20,518 nucleotides of DNA from the NCBI GenBank assembly GCA_902490145.1, contig CABUCT010000007.1, positions 1 to 20,518 of the forward strand, written 5' to 3'. Below, one piece after another: positions 13,028-20,518 of this stretch. A program made the position numbers and the translations under genes. Source of the stretch: an uncultured Oscillospiraceae bacterium (GTDB lineage: Bacteria > Bacillota > Clostridia > Oscillospirales > Acutalibacteraceae). Numbering within the stretch: the first letter of the stretch is position 1; each line of letters opens with the position of its first letter. The notes under the pieces are model-generated. The model was given only the letters and a program-made list of their open reading frames with translations, searched no databases and had not been told where the DNA came from.

Positions 13028-14875
13028 GTGCTGGAAAATATAAAAAGTCCGATGGATATAAAAAGGCTTAATCCGTCAGAACTTAACGCATTATGTGAAG
13101 AAATAAGGCAAAATCTGATATGCACTATTTCAAAAAATGGTGGTCATTTGGCTTCTAATTTAGGAGTCGTTGAGCTTACTGTTGCATTGCACAGAAAATT
13201 TGATTCTCCAAAAGATAAAATAATATTTGATGTGGGACACCAGTGTTATACACATAAAATTCTTACCGGTCGCTTTGATAAGTTTGGAACAATCCGAACT
13301 GAAAACGGACTTTCAGGTTTCTTGAGACCTGAAGAAAGCGAGCATGACATATTTGTTTCCGGTCACAGCAGCACATCTATTTCCGCAGGCTTGGGACTTG
13401 CAGAGGGGCTTGTTCTTTCCGGGAATGACGGATATGTTGTCTCGGTAATCGGTGACGGTGCTTTGACGGGAGGACTTGCATACGAAGCTCTTAACAATGC
13501 AGGTAAGAAAAAACGAAAGCTCATCGTAATTTTGAATGATAATAAAATGTCTATCTCAAAAAATGTGGGAGCCATGTCCAGACATTTGGCAGTTCTTCGT
13601 TCTCGCCCGTCATATTTTAAGGTTAAGTCTCGCATTGAGAGCTTTTTAATAAAAATTCCTTTTATAGGAGAAAATTTGCGGGATATTATTTTCGCTGTCA
13701 AAAAGCGGATAAAAAATTTATTGTATAACAGCAGTATTTTTGAAAGTATGGGATTTTCATATATCGGTCCTATCGACGGACATGATATAGAAAAGCTTGA
13801 ACATTGTTTTGAAATCGCTAAAAAGATGAAACGTCCTGCACTTATACACATATGTACGGTAAAAGGTAAGGGATATGCTTTTGCCGAAAGATCACCCAAT
13901 AATTATCATGGTGTACCTTCGGGAATGGATGTAGATACTGGGGAAAATCCCCCGTCAAGCGACAGCTTTTCATATCAGTTTGGGAAAACTCTTATCGAGA
14001 TTGCAAAGACAAATCCGAAAATATGTGCTATCACGGCTGCGATGTGTGACGGAACGGGATTAAGTGAATTTTCAAAGATTTATCCTGAGAGATTTTTTGA
14101 TGTTGGAATTGCCGAAGAACACGCACTCACATTTGCATCGGGACTTTCCAAAGGCGGAATGATTCCTGTGGTTGTTCTTTATTCTTCTTTTTTACAGAGG
14201 GGTTACGATCAAATTATACATGATATTGCAGCTCAGAATTTAAAGGTCATTATATGCGTTGATCGATCCGGAATAGTTGGTGAAGACGGCGAAATGCATC
14301 ACGGACTTTTTGACGTTGCATTTATGAATTCAATTCCCAATACTTGTATGTTTTCACCGTCTACCTTTGAGGAACTTAGTGAAGATATAAAAACTGCAGT
14401 AAATGGAGAAAACAAGCTTTATGTTATAAGATATCCCAAAGGCGGACAGTGCACCGCCGAATATACAAGTGATTTTTTTGAATATCATCTGTTGGAAAAT
14501 GAAAATTCGATTTCTGCAATTGTAACCTTTGGACGTCTTGGAAAAAATGCAGTAGATGCTGTGAAAAAATCATGTGGAAAAAACATAGCGGTTGATGTAT
14601 TATGTTTTAATAAGATAAGACCCATATCGGATTCAGCTGTTGAAAGACTTTTGAAATATCAAAATCTCTATTTTTTTGAAGAGGGAATAAAGATCGGCGG
14701 ATTTTCTCAGGAATTAGCTTGTGTTTTATATGAGCATGGATACACCGGAAAAATCAATATTACAGCTGTCGATGATTGTTTTGTTCCTCATGGAAAAACA
14801 GAGTCTCTTTTAAAAAAATACAGTCTTGATGCTGATGGAATGTTTAACACAATTATAGGAGATAATAATGTCTGA
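13028..14875 (+). CDS. dxs: 1-deoxy-D-xylulose-5-phosphate synthase
   Basis: Thiamine-diphosphate enzyme condensing pyruvate and glyceraldehyde 3-phosphate, the first step of the MEP isoprenoid pathway. 615 residues, full length. VGHQCYTHKILTGR near residue 74, the ThDP motif from GDGALTGG (G142) to NDNK (N170), the catalytic-Glu region GIAEEHALTFASGL, and DRSGIVGEDGEMHHG are all present. Translation starts at a GTG (13028) with GGGGA 7 nt upstream; no better ATG exists nearby. It overlaps tlyA by 8 nt and follows ispA by 26 nt, so both isoprenoid genes share one transcript. Confidence 0.96.
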   Translation: MLENIKSPMDIKRLNPSELNALCEEIRQNLICTISKNGGHLASNLGVVELTVALHRKFDSPKDKIIFDVGHQCYTHKILTGRFDKFGTIRTENGLSGFLRPEESEHDIFVSGHSSTSISAGLGLAEGLVLSGNDGYVVSVIGDGALTGGLAYEALNNAGKKKRKLIVILNDNKMSISKNVGAMSRHLAVLRSRPSYFKVKSRIESFLIKIPFIGENLRDIIFAVKKRIKNLLYNSSIFESMGFSYIGPIDGHDIEKLEHCFEIAKKMKRPALIHICTVKGKGYAFAERSPNNYHGVPSGMDVDTGENPPSSDSFSYQFGKTLIEIAKTNPKICAITAAMCDGTGLSEFSKIYPERFFDVGIAEEHALTFASGLSKGGMIPVVVLYSSFLQRGYDQIIHDIAAQNLKVIICVDRSGIVGEDGEMHHGLFDVAFMNSIPNTCMFSPSTFEELSEDIKTAVNGENKLYVIRYPKGGQCTAEYTSDFFEYHLLENENSISAIVTFGRLGKNAVDAVKKSCGKNIAVDVLCFNKIRPISDSAVERLLKYQNLYFFEEGIKIGGFSQELACVLYEHGYTGKINITAVDDCFVPHGKTESLLKKYSLDADGMFNTIIGDNNV

Positions 14876-15674
14876 AAAAATTCGGCTTGATGTAGCACTC
14901 ACTGAAAAAGGTCTTTGCGAAAGCAGAGAAAAAGCAAAAGCAATAATAATGTCAGGGTGTGTGTATGTAAATAATCAAAAATGTGACAAGTCGGGAACTC
15001 TTGTATTGCATGATGATAATATTGAAGTAAGAGGAGGACAACTGCCATTTGTAAGCCGCGGTGGACTTAAGCTTGACAAGGCAGTTAAGTCTTTCGGACT
15101 TGATTTCAGCGGGATGATATGCCTTGATGTCGGAGCTTCTACAGGAGGATTTACCGATTGTATGCTTCAGAACGGGGCTGAAAAGGTGTATTCCGTAGAT
15201 GTGGGATATGGCCAGTTGGCTTGGAAACTGAGGAATGACACACGAGTTATAAATCTTGAACGCTGTAATTTCAGATATGTCACAAAAGAACAAATACCTG
15301 ATGAAATAGATTTTGCATCTGTTGATGTTGCTTTCATTTCACTTAAACTTATTTTGCCCGCATTGCATCCGCTTCTGAAACAAAACGGAAGAGGTGTTTG
15401 TCTTATTAAACCCCAATTTGAAGCGGGAAAGGATAAAGTCGGAAAAAAAGGTGTGGTGAGAGAGCTTTCAACACACATAGAGGTGTTAGAGAATACGGTC
15501 GGGTTTATGTTGGATAATGGTTTTTCCGTGTTAAGACTTGATTATTCACCTATAAAAGGCCCGCAGGGAAATATTGAATATTTGGCACTTATTGAAAAAA
15601 GTGAAAAACCTGAAAATTTATCAGGAGTTGAATTTGAAGAACTTGCTCGCCGATCCCACGGCGAATTGGATTAA
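14868..15674 (+). CDS. tlyA: TlyA family rRNA (cytidine-2'-O)-methyltransferase (YqxC-like)
   Basis: S4-domain (about residues 4-62) plus FtsJ/RrmJ-like Rossmann methyltransferase, 268 residues. The SAM-binding motif is LDVGASTGGFTDCM, followed by VYSVDVGYGQLAW. RGGLKL, DVAFISL, LIKPQFEAGKD and GNIEYLAL supply the expected K-D-K-E residues. Characterised TlyA proteins 2'-O-methylate 16S and/or 23S rRNA; old 'hemolysin A' labels are historical. AGGAGAT precedes the ATG inside the end of dxs. In B. subtilis the orthologue yqxC also follows dxs. Confidence 0.92.
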   Translation: MSEKIRLDVALTEKGLCESREKAKAIIMSGCVYVNNQKCDKSGTLVLHDDNIEVRGGQLPFVSRGGLKLDKAVKSFGLDFSGMICLDVGASTGGFTDCMLQNGAEKVYSVDVGYGQLAWKLRNDTRVINLERCNFRYVTKEQIPDEIDFASVDVAFISLKLILPALHPLLKQNGRGVCLIKPQFEAGKDKVGKKGVVRELSTHIEVLENTVGFMLDNGFSVLRLDYSPIKGPQGNIEYLALIEKSEKPENLSGVEFEELARRSHGELD

Positions 15675-15695
15675 TTATTCTGGGGGTATTACTCG

Positions 15696-16490
15696 ATGAA
15701 AGCTGCAATTACGGTGAGAAAATTCAGTCGTACTGCCGAAGAATGTGCCGGGAAGGTTCGTAATGAGCTTGAAAATAACGGTATTACTCCGGTGGGTATG
15801 AATGAAATTGAAAAATCTGATTACGTAATAGTAATCGGGGGTGACGGAACATTTATCCATGCTGCAAAAAAAGCCGCACTGTATAATAAGCCTGTACTCG
15901 GAATAAACTCCGGAAGAGTTGGATTTATGGCAGGACTTGAAAATGAGGAATATCATCTTCTCAAAAATCTTAAAGATCAGAAATTTGAAATAGAGAATCG
16001 TATGCTTCTTAAGGTTGTGTGTGAACGAGGAGATAAGCTGATAAAAACTTATGCATTAAATGAAGCGGTAATAAGTCGTGGAGGTCTTGCACGAATTATT
16101 GACATTAATGTAAAAATAGGACAAAGTTCAAACATTGATTACGGTGCTGATGGGTTGATTTTTGCAACTCCAACCGGATCTACGGCATATTCTCTTTCAG
16201 CAGGCGGGCCTGTGCTCGATCCTTCCATACAGGGAATTGTTATGACTCCGATATGTCCTCATTCATTTAATTCACGTTCAGTAGTTTTCTCACCAAAGGA
16301 AAAATTTGAGATTACGGCAAAAAGCAGAACCGAAGGAGAAGTTTTTGCGTGCGTAGATGGTGAAAAGCCTATCGAAATTACTGACGGAAAAGTATATATT
16401 GAAAGAGCAGAAGATATTTCGGTTAAAATAATAAGAATAAAGAATGAACCATTTTATGAGAATTTTAAAAATAAGCTGATATTGAATTAG
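15696..16490 (+). CDS. nadK: NAD kinase
   Basis: Cytoplasmic ATP/polyphosphate-dependent NAD+ kinase producing NADP+. 264 residues, normal. The GGDG motif (residues 48-51, in IVIGGDGTFIHAA) and the conserved YGADGLIFATPTGSTAYSL, followed by AGGP, are intact. GGGGGT lies 9 nt before the ATG. It stands between tlyA and argR, a position used in many clostridia; NADPH is used by the MEP pathway, which may be incidental to the clustering. Confidence 0.94.
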   Translation: MKAAITVRKFSRTAEECAGKVRNELENNGITPVGMNEIEKSDYVIVIGGDGTFIHAAKKAALYNKPVLGINSGRVGFMAGLENEEYHLLKNLKDQKFEIENRMLLKVVCERGDKLIKTYALNEAVISRGGLARIIDINVKIGQSSNIDYGADGLIFATPTGSTAYSLSAGGPVLDPSIQGIVMTPICPHSFNSRSVVFSPKEKFEITAKSRTEGEVFACVDGEKPIEITDGKVYIERAEDISVKIIRIKNEPFYENFKNKLILN

Positions 16491-16502
16491 GGAGATGAAA
16501 GA

Positions 16503-16952
16503 ATGAAAAAAAGCAGACACGAGAAAATTAAAGAACTGATAAATAAATTTCCCATTGAGACTCAGGATGAATTGCTTAAGTATTTGAAAAGAGAAGGCTT
16601 TGATGTAACACAGGCAACGGTTTCCCGAGATATAAAAGAATTGCGTCTGGTGAAATCATTGGATCAAAATGAGATTTACAGATATATGATACCAAAAAGC
16701 GAAGATGTATCAGCCAAAATGAACTATTCTGAAATTTTTCATAAAGCTGTATTAAGCATTGACTATGCAATGAATGACGTTGTAATTAAATGCCATACCG
16801 GAATGGCAAATGCAGCTTGTGCTGCTATTGATTATATGGATTTTGATTCGGTAGTGGGAACCATTGCAGGAGATGACACAATTTTTGTAATTACCAGAAA
16901 TGAAAGTGAAGCCCAGAAACTGTGTTCAGAGCTGTCCGATCTTATAGGGTAG
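16503..16952 (+). CDS. argR: Arginine repressor ArgR/AhrC
   Basis: Arginine-responsive hexameric repressor and activator. 149 residues. The N-terminal winged helix has TQATVSRDIKELRLVK (residues 36-51) with the diagnostic SRDIKEL; the C-terminal oligomerisation and arginine-binding domain has GTIAGDDTIFVI (residues 119-130). It lies 12 nt after nadK with GGAGA before the start, and directly before recN, an ancient Firmicute pairing (ahrC-recN). No ARG-box-like operator was recognised next to it. Confidence 0.95.
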   Translation: MKKSRHEKIKELINKFPIETQDELLKYLKREGFDVTQATVSRDIKELRLVKSLDQNEIYRYMIPKSEDVSAKMNYSEIFHKAVLSIDYAMNDVVIKCHTGMANAACAAIDYMDFDSVVGTIAGDDTIFVITRNESEAQKLCSELSDLIG

Positions 16953-16983
16953 CTATATCTTCTAAAAAGGCAGGTGGAATATT

Positions 16984-18645
16984 TTGCTTCAAACTCTCAG
17001 AATAGAAAATATTGCAGTAATAGAATATGCGGAGATAGAGTTCGATAAGGGTTTTTGCGTTTTAACCGGTGAAACCGGAGCGGGAAAATCAATACTTATC
17101 GATTCTCTTAATGCTGTGCTTGGAAGCCGGACTTCAAAAGAAATCGTAAGAAACGGAAGCGAAAAAGCCTCAGTTTCGGCGATATTCAGTCAGTGTTCAG
17201 ATCATTTATTAAAGGAACTAAGTGAGCTTGGATTTCCTTGTGATGATGACAGCGTTTTGCTCAGTCGCATAATAACTGTCGACGGAAAAAGTTCTTGTCG
17301 TATAAACGGTCTTCCTGCCACAACTTCTATTGTAAGAAAAATTGCAAAAAAGCTTGTCAACATTCACGGTCAGCAGGATAGTTATATATTGACCGATACT
17401 TTAATACATCATGTTTTTGTTGATCGTATGGCTGAATGTGATGATTTGATTTCTAGCTATCATATTTTATATGAAAAATATCTGTCACTCAAAAAGGAAA
17501 AGGAAAATATAAATATAGATGAATCGGAAAAAGCTCGCCGTATGGATATTCTTTCTTTCCAGATAGAAGAGCTTTCTGATGCCGATATTACCCTAGGGGA
17601 AATGGATGAACTTATTTCCCGAAAGAAAATTATGCTCAACAGTGAAAAAATTGCTTTGGCTTTATCACAGGTGCATTCGTTGCTTGGCGGAGATGATGAA
17701 TACAGCGGAGCTGTCGGACTTGTGCAAAGAGCAGCAGATGAATTATCAGAATGTTCTGATTTTTCCGAAGATATAGATCAAAATGCGAATAGACTTTCTG
17801 AGATCGGATATGAACTGGACAATATATATTCAGATATGCGTGATATTGCGAGTGAACTTGAATTTGATCCTTCTGAATTGGCAGATGTTGAGGAACGACT
17901 TGATATGTTAAACCGGTTGTCCAGAAAATACGGAAACACCGAAGAGGAAATGCTTGAATTTCTTCAAAAAGCAGAATGTGAGCTTGAAAAAATTGAGCTA
18001 TCTGAAGATCGCTTATTAAAGCTTGACAAAGAAATCGAAGATACCTATAAGCAGGCTCGAGAGCTTGCTGAAAAGATTTCAAAGGTAAGAAAAGAAACTG
18101 CTTTAAAAATGCAGAAAAAAGTTAAAAGTGAGCTTGAATTTTTAAATATGCCGAATGTTGAGTTTTTGGTGGATATAAAGCCTTGTGAGCTTTGTTATAA
18201 TGGTATTGATAAGGTTGAGTTTCTTATTTCAGCAAACTTAGGAGAGCAGCCAAAGCCGCTTTCAAAGATAGCTTCGGGTGGTGAACTTTCAAGAACTATG
18301 TTGGCTCTTTTAAGTGTACTTAATGATAAAAATGAAGCTCAAACCTTGATTTTTGATGAGATAGATGCAGGTATAAGCGGAAGGGCAGCAGATAAAGTCG
18401 GCCAACGTCTTAAGAAGACAGCAAGTGGAAGGCAGGTTATATGTATAACTCATCTGGCACAGATTGCCTCAAAAAGTGATCGCCATTATCTTATTGAGAA
18501 AAACACTTCTGGTGGTCGTACTATAACTTCAGTTAAACTTTTAGATCATAGAGGAAGGGTAGAGGAACTTGCCAGAATAATAGGCGGTACCGTTGTTTCT
18601 GATTTGACTCGTGCTGCTGCGGAAGAAATGTTAAAACAAAATTAA
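16984..18645 (+). CDS. recN: DNA repair protein RecN
   Basis: SMC-like ATPase acting early in recombinational repair of double-strand breaks. 553 residues, full length. Walker A GETGAGKS (residues 29-36), a central coiled coil (about residues 155-370), ABC signature SGGELSRTML (from S431) and Walker B TLIFDEIDAGISG (D458, E459). Translation starts at a TTG (16984) with AGGTGG (16972-16977) 6 nt upstream; the protein begins MLQTLRIENIAVIE as in the family. It follows argR by 31 nt. Confidence 0.96.
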   Translation: MLQTLRIENIAVIEYAEIEFDKGFCVLTGETGAGKSILIDSLNAVLGSRTSKEIVRNGSEKASVSAIFSQCSDHLLKELSELGFPCDDDSVLLSRIITVDGKSSCRINGLPATTSIVRKIAKKLVNIHGQQDSYILTDTLIHHVFVDRMAECDDLISSYHILYEKYLSLKKEKENINIDESEKARRMDILSFQIEELSDADITLGEMDELISRKKIMLNSEKIALALSQVHSLLGGDDEYSGAVGLVQRAADELSECSDFSEDIDQNANRLSEIGYELDNIYSDMRDIASELEFDPSELADVEERLDMLNRLSRKYGNTEEEMLEFLQKAECELEKIELSEDRLLKLDKEIEDTYKQARELAEKISKVRKETALKMQKKVKSELEFLNMPNVEFLVDIKPCELCYNGIDKVEFLISANLGEQPKPLSKIASGGELSRTMLALLSVLNDKNEAQTLIFDEIDAGISGRAADKVGQRLKKTASGRQVICITHLAQIASKSDRHYLIEKNTSGGRTITSVKLLDHRGRVEELARIIGGTVVSDLTRAAAEEMLKQN

Positions 18646-18671
18646 TTATAATATTACGGGAGGAAATCTTG

Positions 18672-20099
18672 ATGAATAGATCAAGTGGAGTGCTTATGCA
18701 TGTTTCTTCTCTATGGGGAGATTATTCTTGCGGTTCTTTTGGAATTAATGCTAAGGAATTTATTGATTTTTTATCAGATTGCGGTTTCTCTTACTGGCAG
18801 GTCTTGCCTATGGGACTTGTTGATGAATGTAATTCTCCTTATAAATCCTATTCTTCATTTGCAGGAAACCAATGGTTTATAGACTTAAAAGTTCTTTTTG
18901 ATAAGGGATTATTAACACAAAGAGAGCTTAAATCGGCCGAACAGTCTACGCCGTATGTTTGCGAATATGATCGATTAAGAAAAGAAAGATTGCCTCTTTT
19001 ATTAAAAGCGTCTGAACGTGTGAAAAACAGGAATGAAATTGAAAAGTATATTTTAGAAAATGAGTATTTATATAAGTTTTGTGTTTTTATGGCTTTAAAG
19101 GAAGCGAATAGCTATAAGCCATGGAACAAATGGAAAAAAGGTTCTTACAATCCTGATGTTTTTTTTATGTGGGAATTCATAGAATATGAGTTTTTTGCTC
19201 AATGGCAGGATGTAAAGAATTATGCTATTGATAAAGGTATAAAAATCATTGGGGATATACCGTTTTATGTTTCTTATGACAGCAGTGATGTTTGGAGCGA
19301 TAAAAAGCTATTTAGCATTGACAAAGAAAATAATCCTTGCGGTGTGGCGGGAGTCCCGCCAGATTATTTTTCAGTTGACGGTCAACTTTGGGGAAATCCT
19401 CTTTATAATTGGGAAGAAATGAAAAAGGATGGATACAGGTGGTGGAAAGACCGTGTTAAACATCAGCTTTTAATGTTTGACGGAGTAAGAATTGATCACT
19501 TTCGGGGCATTGATAGCTTCTGGTGTGTGGCTGGCAATGCTGAAACTGCCCGTGATGGAAAATGGATGAAGGGACCATCTGAGAGTTTAATAAACGCAAT
19601 AAAGTCTGTTGCAGGCAATAAATTGATAATAGCTGAGGATTTAGGAGATATTACTCCTGATGTTAAAAGGCTGTTAGAATACAGCGGATTTCCGGGTATG
19701 CGTGTTTTTCAGTTTGCATTTTTAGGAGAAAACAATCTTCATATGCCTCATAATTATGTTAAAAACTGTGTCGCATATTCGGGAACGCATGATAATAACA
19801 CCCTTCTTGGATATTTGTGGGAACTTGATGATCAAAGCCGAAAACGGTGCTTTGAATATTGCGGTGCAGATATTTCTGATTGGAATGAAGGCTTTGAGGC
19901 TATTATAAAAACCCTTTATCGTTCATCGGCGGAACTTGTGATACTTCCGATACAGGATATATTAAGATATGGAAGTGATACCCGAATGAATAAGCCGGGA
20001 ACGGTGAATGGTAATTGGCAGTACCGTGTTACCAAAGAACAAATTGATTCAGTTGACAAACAATATTTTAAAAAGTTAAACAGCACATTTTACAGATAA
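18672..20099 (+). CDS. malQ: 4-alpha-glucanotransferase (amylomaltase, GH77)
   Basis: Cytoplasmic enzyme that transfers alpha-1,4-glucan segments, used in maltodextrin and glycogen metabolism. 475 residues, slightly short for GH77. The N-terminus RSSGVLMHVSSLWGDYSCGSFG and SPYKSYSSFAGN are typical. Catalytic residues are the nucleophile D275 in DGVRIDHFRG, acid/base E322 in IAEDLG and D374 in SGTHDNNT. A TTG codon just upstream is in frame, but the ATG at 18672 is 8 nt from GGGAGG and is preferred. It follows recN by 26 nt and appears to be the last gene of the operon, metabolically unrelated to the others. Confidence 0.95.
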   Translation: MNRSSGVLMHVSSLWGDYSCGSFGINAKEFIDFLSDCGFSYWQVLPMGLVDECNSPYKSYSSFAGNQWFIDLKVLFDKGLLTQRELKSAEQSTPYVCEYDRLRKERLPLLLKASERVKNRNEIEKYILENEYLYKFCVFMALKEANSYKPWNKWKKGSYNPDVFFMWEFIEYEFFAQWQDVKNYAIDKGIKIIGDIPFYVSYDSSDVWSDKKLFSIDKENNPCGVAGVPPDYFSVDGQLWGNPLYNWEEMKKDGYRWWKDRVKHQLLMFDGVRIDHFRGIDSFWCVAGNAETARDGKWMKGPSESLINAIKSVAGNKLIIAEDLGDITPDVKRLLEYSGFPGMRVFQFAFLGENNLHMPHNYVKNCVAYSGTHDNNTLLGYLWELDDQSRKRCFEYCGADISDWNEGFEAIIKTLYRSSAELVILPIQDILRYGSDTRMNKPGTVNGNWQYRVTKEQIDSVDKQYFKKLNSTFYR

Positions 20100-20135
20100 A
20101 AAAAGGTGATTAAAATTCTTCAGTCATCCCTTTTT
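20100..20135 (+). terminator. Weak intrinsic terminator directly after malQ
   Basis: AAAAAGG(t)GAT (20100-20110, one bulged T) pairs with ATCCCTTTTT (20126-20135) around a 15-nt loop; the T-run is shared between stem and tail. It starts at the malQ stop. Confidence 0.45.
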
Positions 20136-20234
20136 ATTATTGAGCAATCATATTCAGAGACGATAAGATATATCGGTGGATTTAGATTCAAATATTTAGA
20201 GAATTAATTTACAAATAAACAAGTTCAACTATAA

Positions 20235-20273
20235 AAAGATAGATGCATGGTGATTTTCCATGCATCTATCTTT
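20235..20273. terminator. Bidirectional hairpin between convergent genes
   Basis: Perfect 16-bp stem AAAGATAGATGCATGG (20235-20250), 7-nt loop, CCATGCATCTATCTTT (20258-20273). On the minus strand it is followed by a short T-run (CTTTTTA) and suits the gene ending at 20306; on the plus strand the T-tract is poor, but the stem can back up the weak malQ terminator. Confidence 0.8.
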
Positions 20274-20305
20274 AGTCTATTAAGGTCACTTAACTCTAAT
20301 GATGA

Positions 20306-20518
20306 TTATGATTCGGCAGGCTGATAGTATACCCGAACTATCAGATCAATTAAGGAATCCTGATCAACATTAAACTCCGCCAAACCGTCCTCACCCTCAA
20401 CTACTTCACCCTCAACTTTTAAAAAATTTACTTTGATATCATCTTTAGCAGAAAGTATCTCAGAAGTTAGATAGGTAATTTTGGATGCGTTTAGATTGCT
20501 GACAGAATAATCTTTTAA
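20306..20518 (-). CDS. Unknown protein, C-terminal 70 residues (cut by window end)
   Basis: The minus-strand frame is open from the right edge to a TAA at 20308-20306. The 70 visible residues start LKDYSVSNLNASKITYLTSE and end LIVRVYYQPAES; the middle is acidic (VEGEVVEGEDGLAEF). There is no start codon in the window, so this is the 3' end of a longer gene. No family is recognised and no membrane segment is visible. Support is the uninterrupted frame, a balanced amino acid composition and the strong hairpin placed just downstream of its stop. Confidence 0.6.
   Translation of the reverse strand, partial: LKDYSVSNLNASKITYLTSEILSAKDDIKVNFLKVEGEVVEGEDGLAEFNVDQDSLIDLIVRVYYQPAES

Noticed and set aside
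18647..18652. TATAAT just upstream of malQ as a promoter
   Set aside because: No -35-like hexamer at 16-18 nt upstream, and it is only 19 nt from the ATG; malQ more likely belongs to the upstream operon.
1..20518. CRISPR arrays, tRNA/rRNA genes, insertion sequences, prophage genes or defence systems
   Set aside because: No regularly spaced repeats, cloverleaf-like sequences, transposase or phage motifs were seen; nearly all of the window is accounted for by core genes.

Overview
The window is a low-GC, densely packed bacterial chromosome segment. The full set of SpoIIIA genes, SpmA/SpmB, an AbrB-type regulator, strong AGGAGG-like ribosome binding sites and frequent 4-nt ATGA gene overlaps point to an endospore-forming Firmicute of class Clostridia. 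The gene content (archaeal/eukaryotic-type prolyl-tRNA synthetase, short SpoIIIAF, an M22 paralogue in the nusB-xseA interval, malQ after recN) fits an Oscillospiraceae/Ruminococcaceae-like gut lineage, but species and family are inference.

Layout. (1) Positions 1-1966: the 3' part of proS, then an unknown Ser-rich bitopic membrane protein and a strong intrinsic terminator. (2) 1967-2403: a 437-nt AT-rich spacer with no convincing gene. (3) 2404-2988: abrB-like gene on the minus strand with a near-consensus sigma-A promoter, divergent from the sporulation genes; the shared intergenic region carries dyads. (4) 2989-8914: a sporulation block, spmA-spmB then spoIIIAA to spoIIIAH, each group preceded by a sigma-E-like promoter. 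SpmA/B act in spore core dehydration; SpoIIIAA-AH form the mother-cell half of the channel joining mother cell and forespore. (5) 8915-20099: a housekeeping operon starting from an extended -10 promoter that abuts the spoIIIAH stop: asp23-family, nusB, TsaD/Kae1 paralogue, xseA, xseB, ispA, dxs, tlyA, nadK, argR, recN, malQ. (6) 20100-20518: a weak terminator, a 16-bp perfect hairpin serving convergent genes, and the 3' end of an unknown minus-strand gene cut by the window edge.

The housekeeping order matches the well-known Firmicute cluster (in Bacillus subtilis: spoIIIA, accBC, yqhY, nusB, folD, xseAB, ispA, dxs, yqxC, ahrC, recN, spoIVB, spo0A). The differences are that accBC are absent, a degenerate-motif M22 paralogue sits where folD would be, nadK lies between tlyA and argR, and malQ replaces spoIVB-spo0A. 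ispA and dxs together serve isoprenoid synthesis; xseA and xseB encode the two subunits of one nuclease.

I see no phage, transposon, CRISPR array, tRNA or rRNA. The best candidate for something poorly described is the Kae1/TsaD paralogue at 9757-10698. The regulatory region between abrB and spmA and the 107-nt spoIIIAA/spoIIIAB overlap are next.
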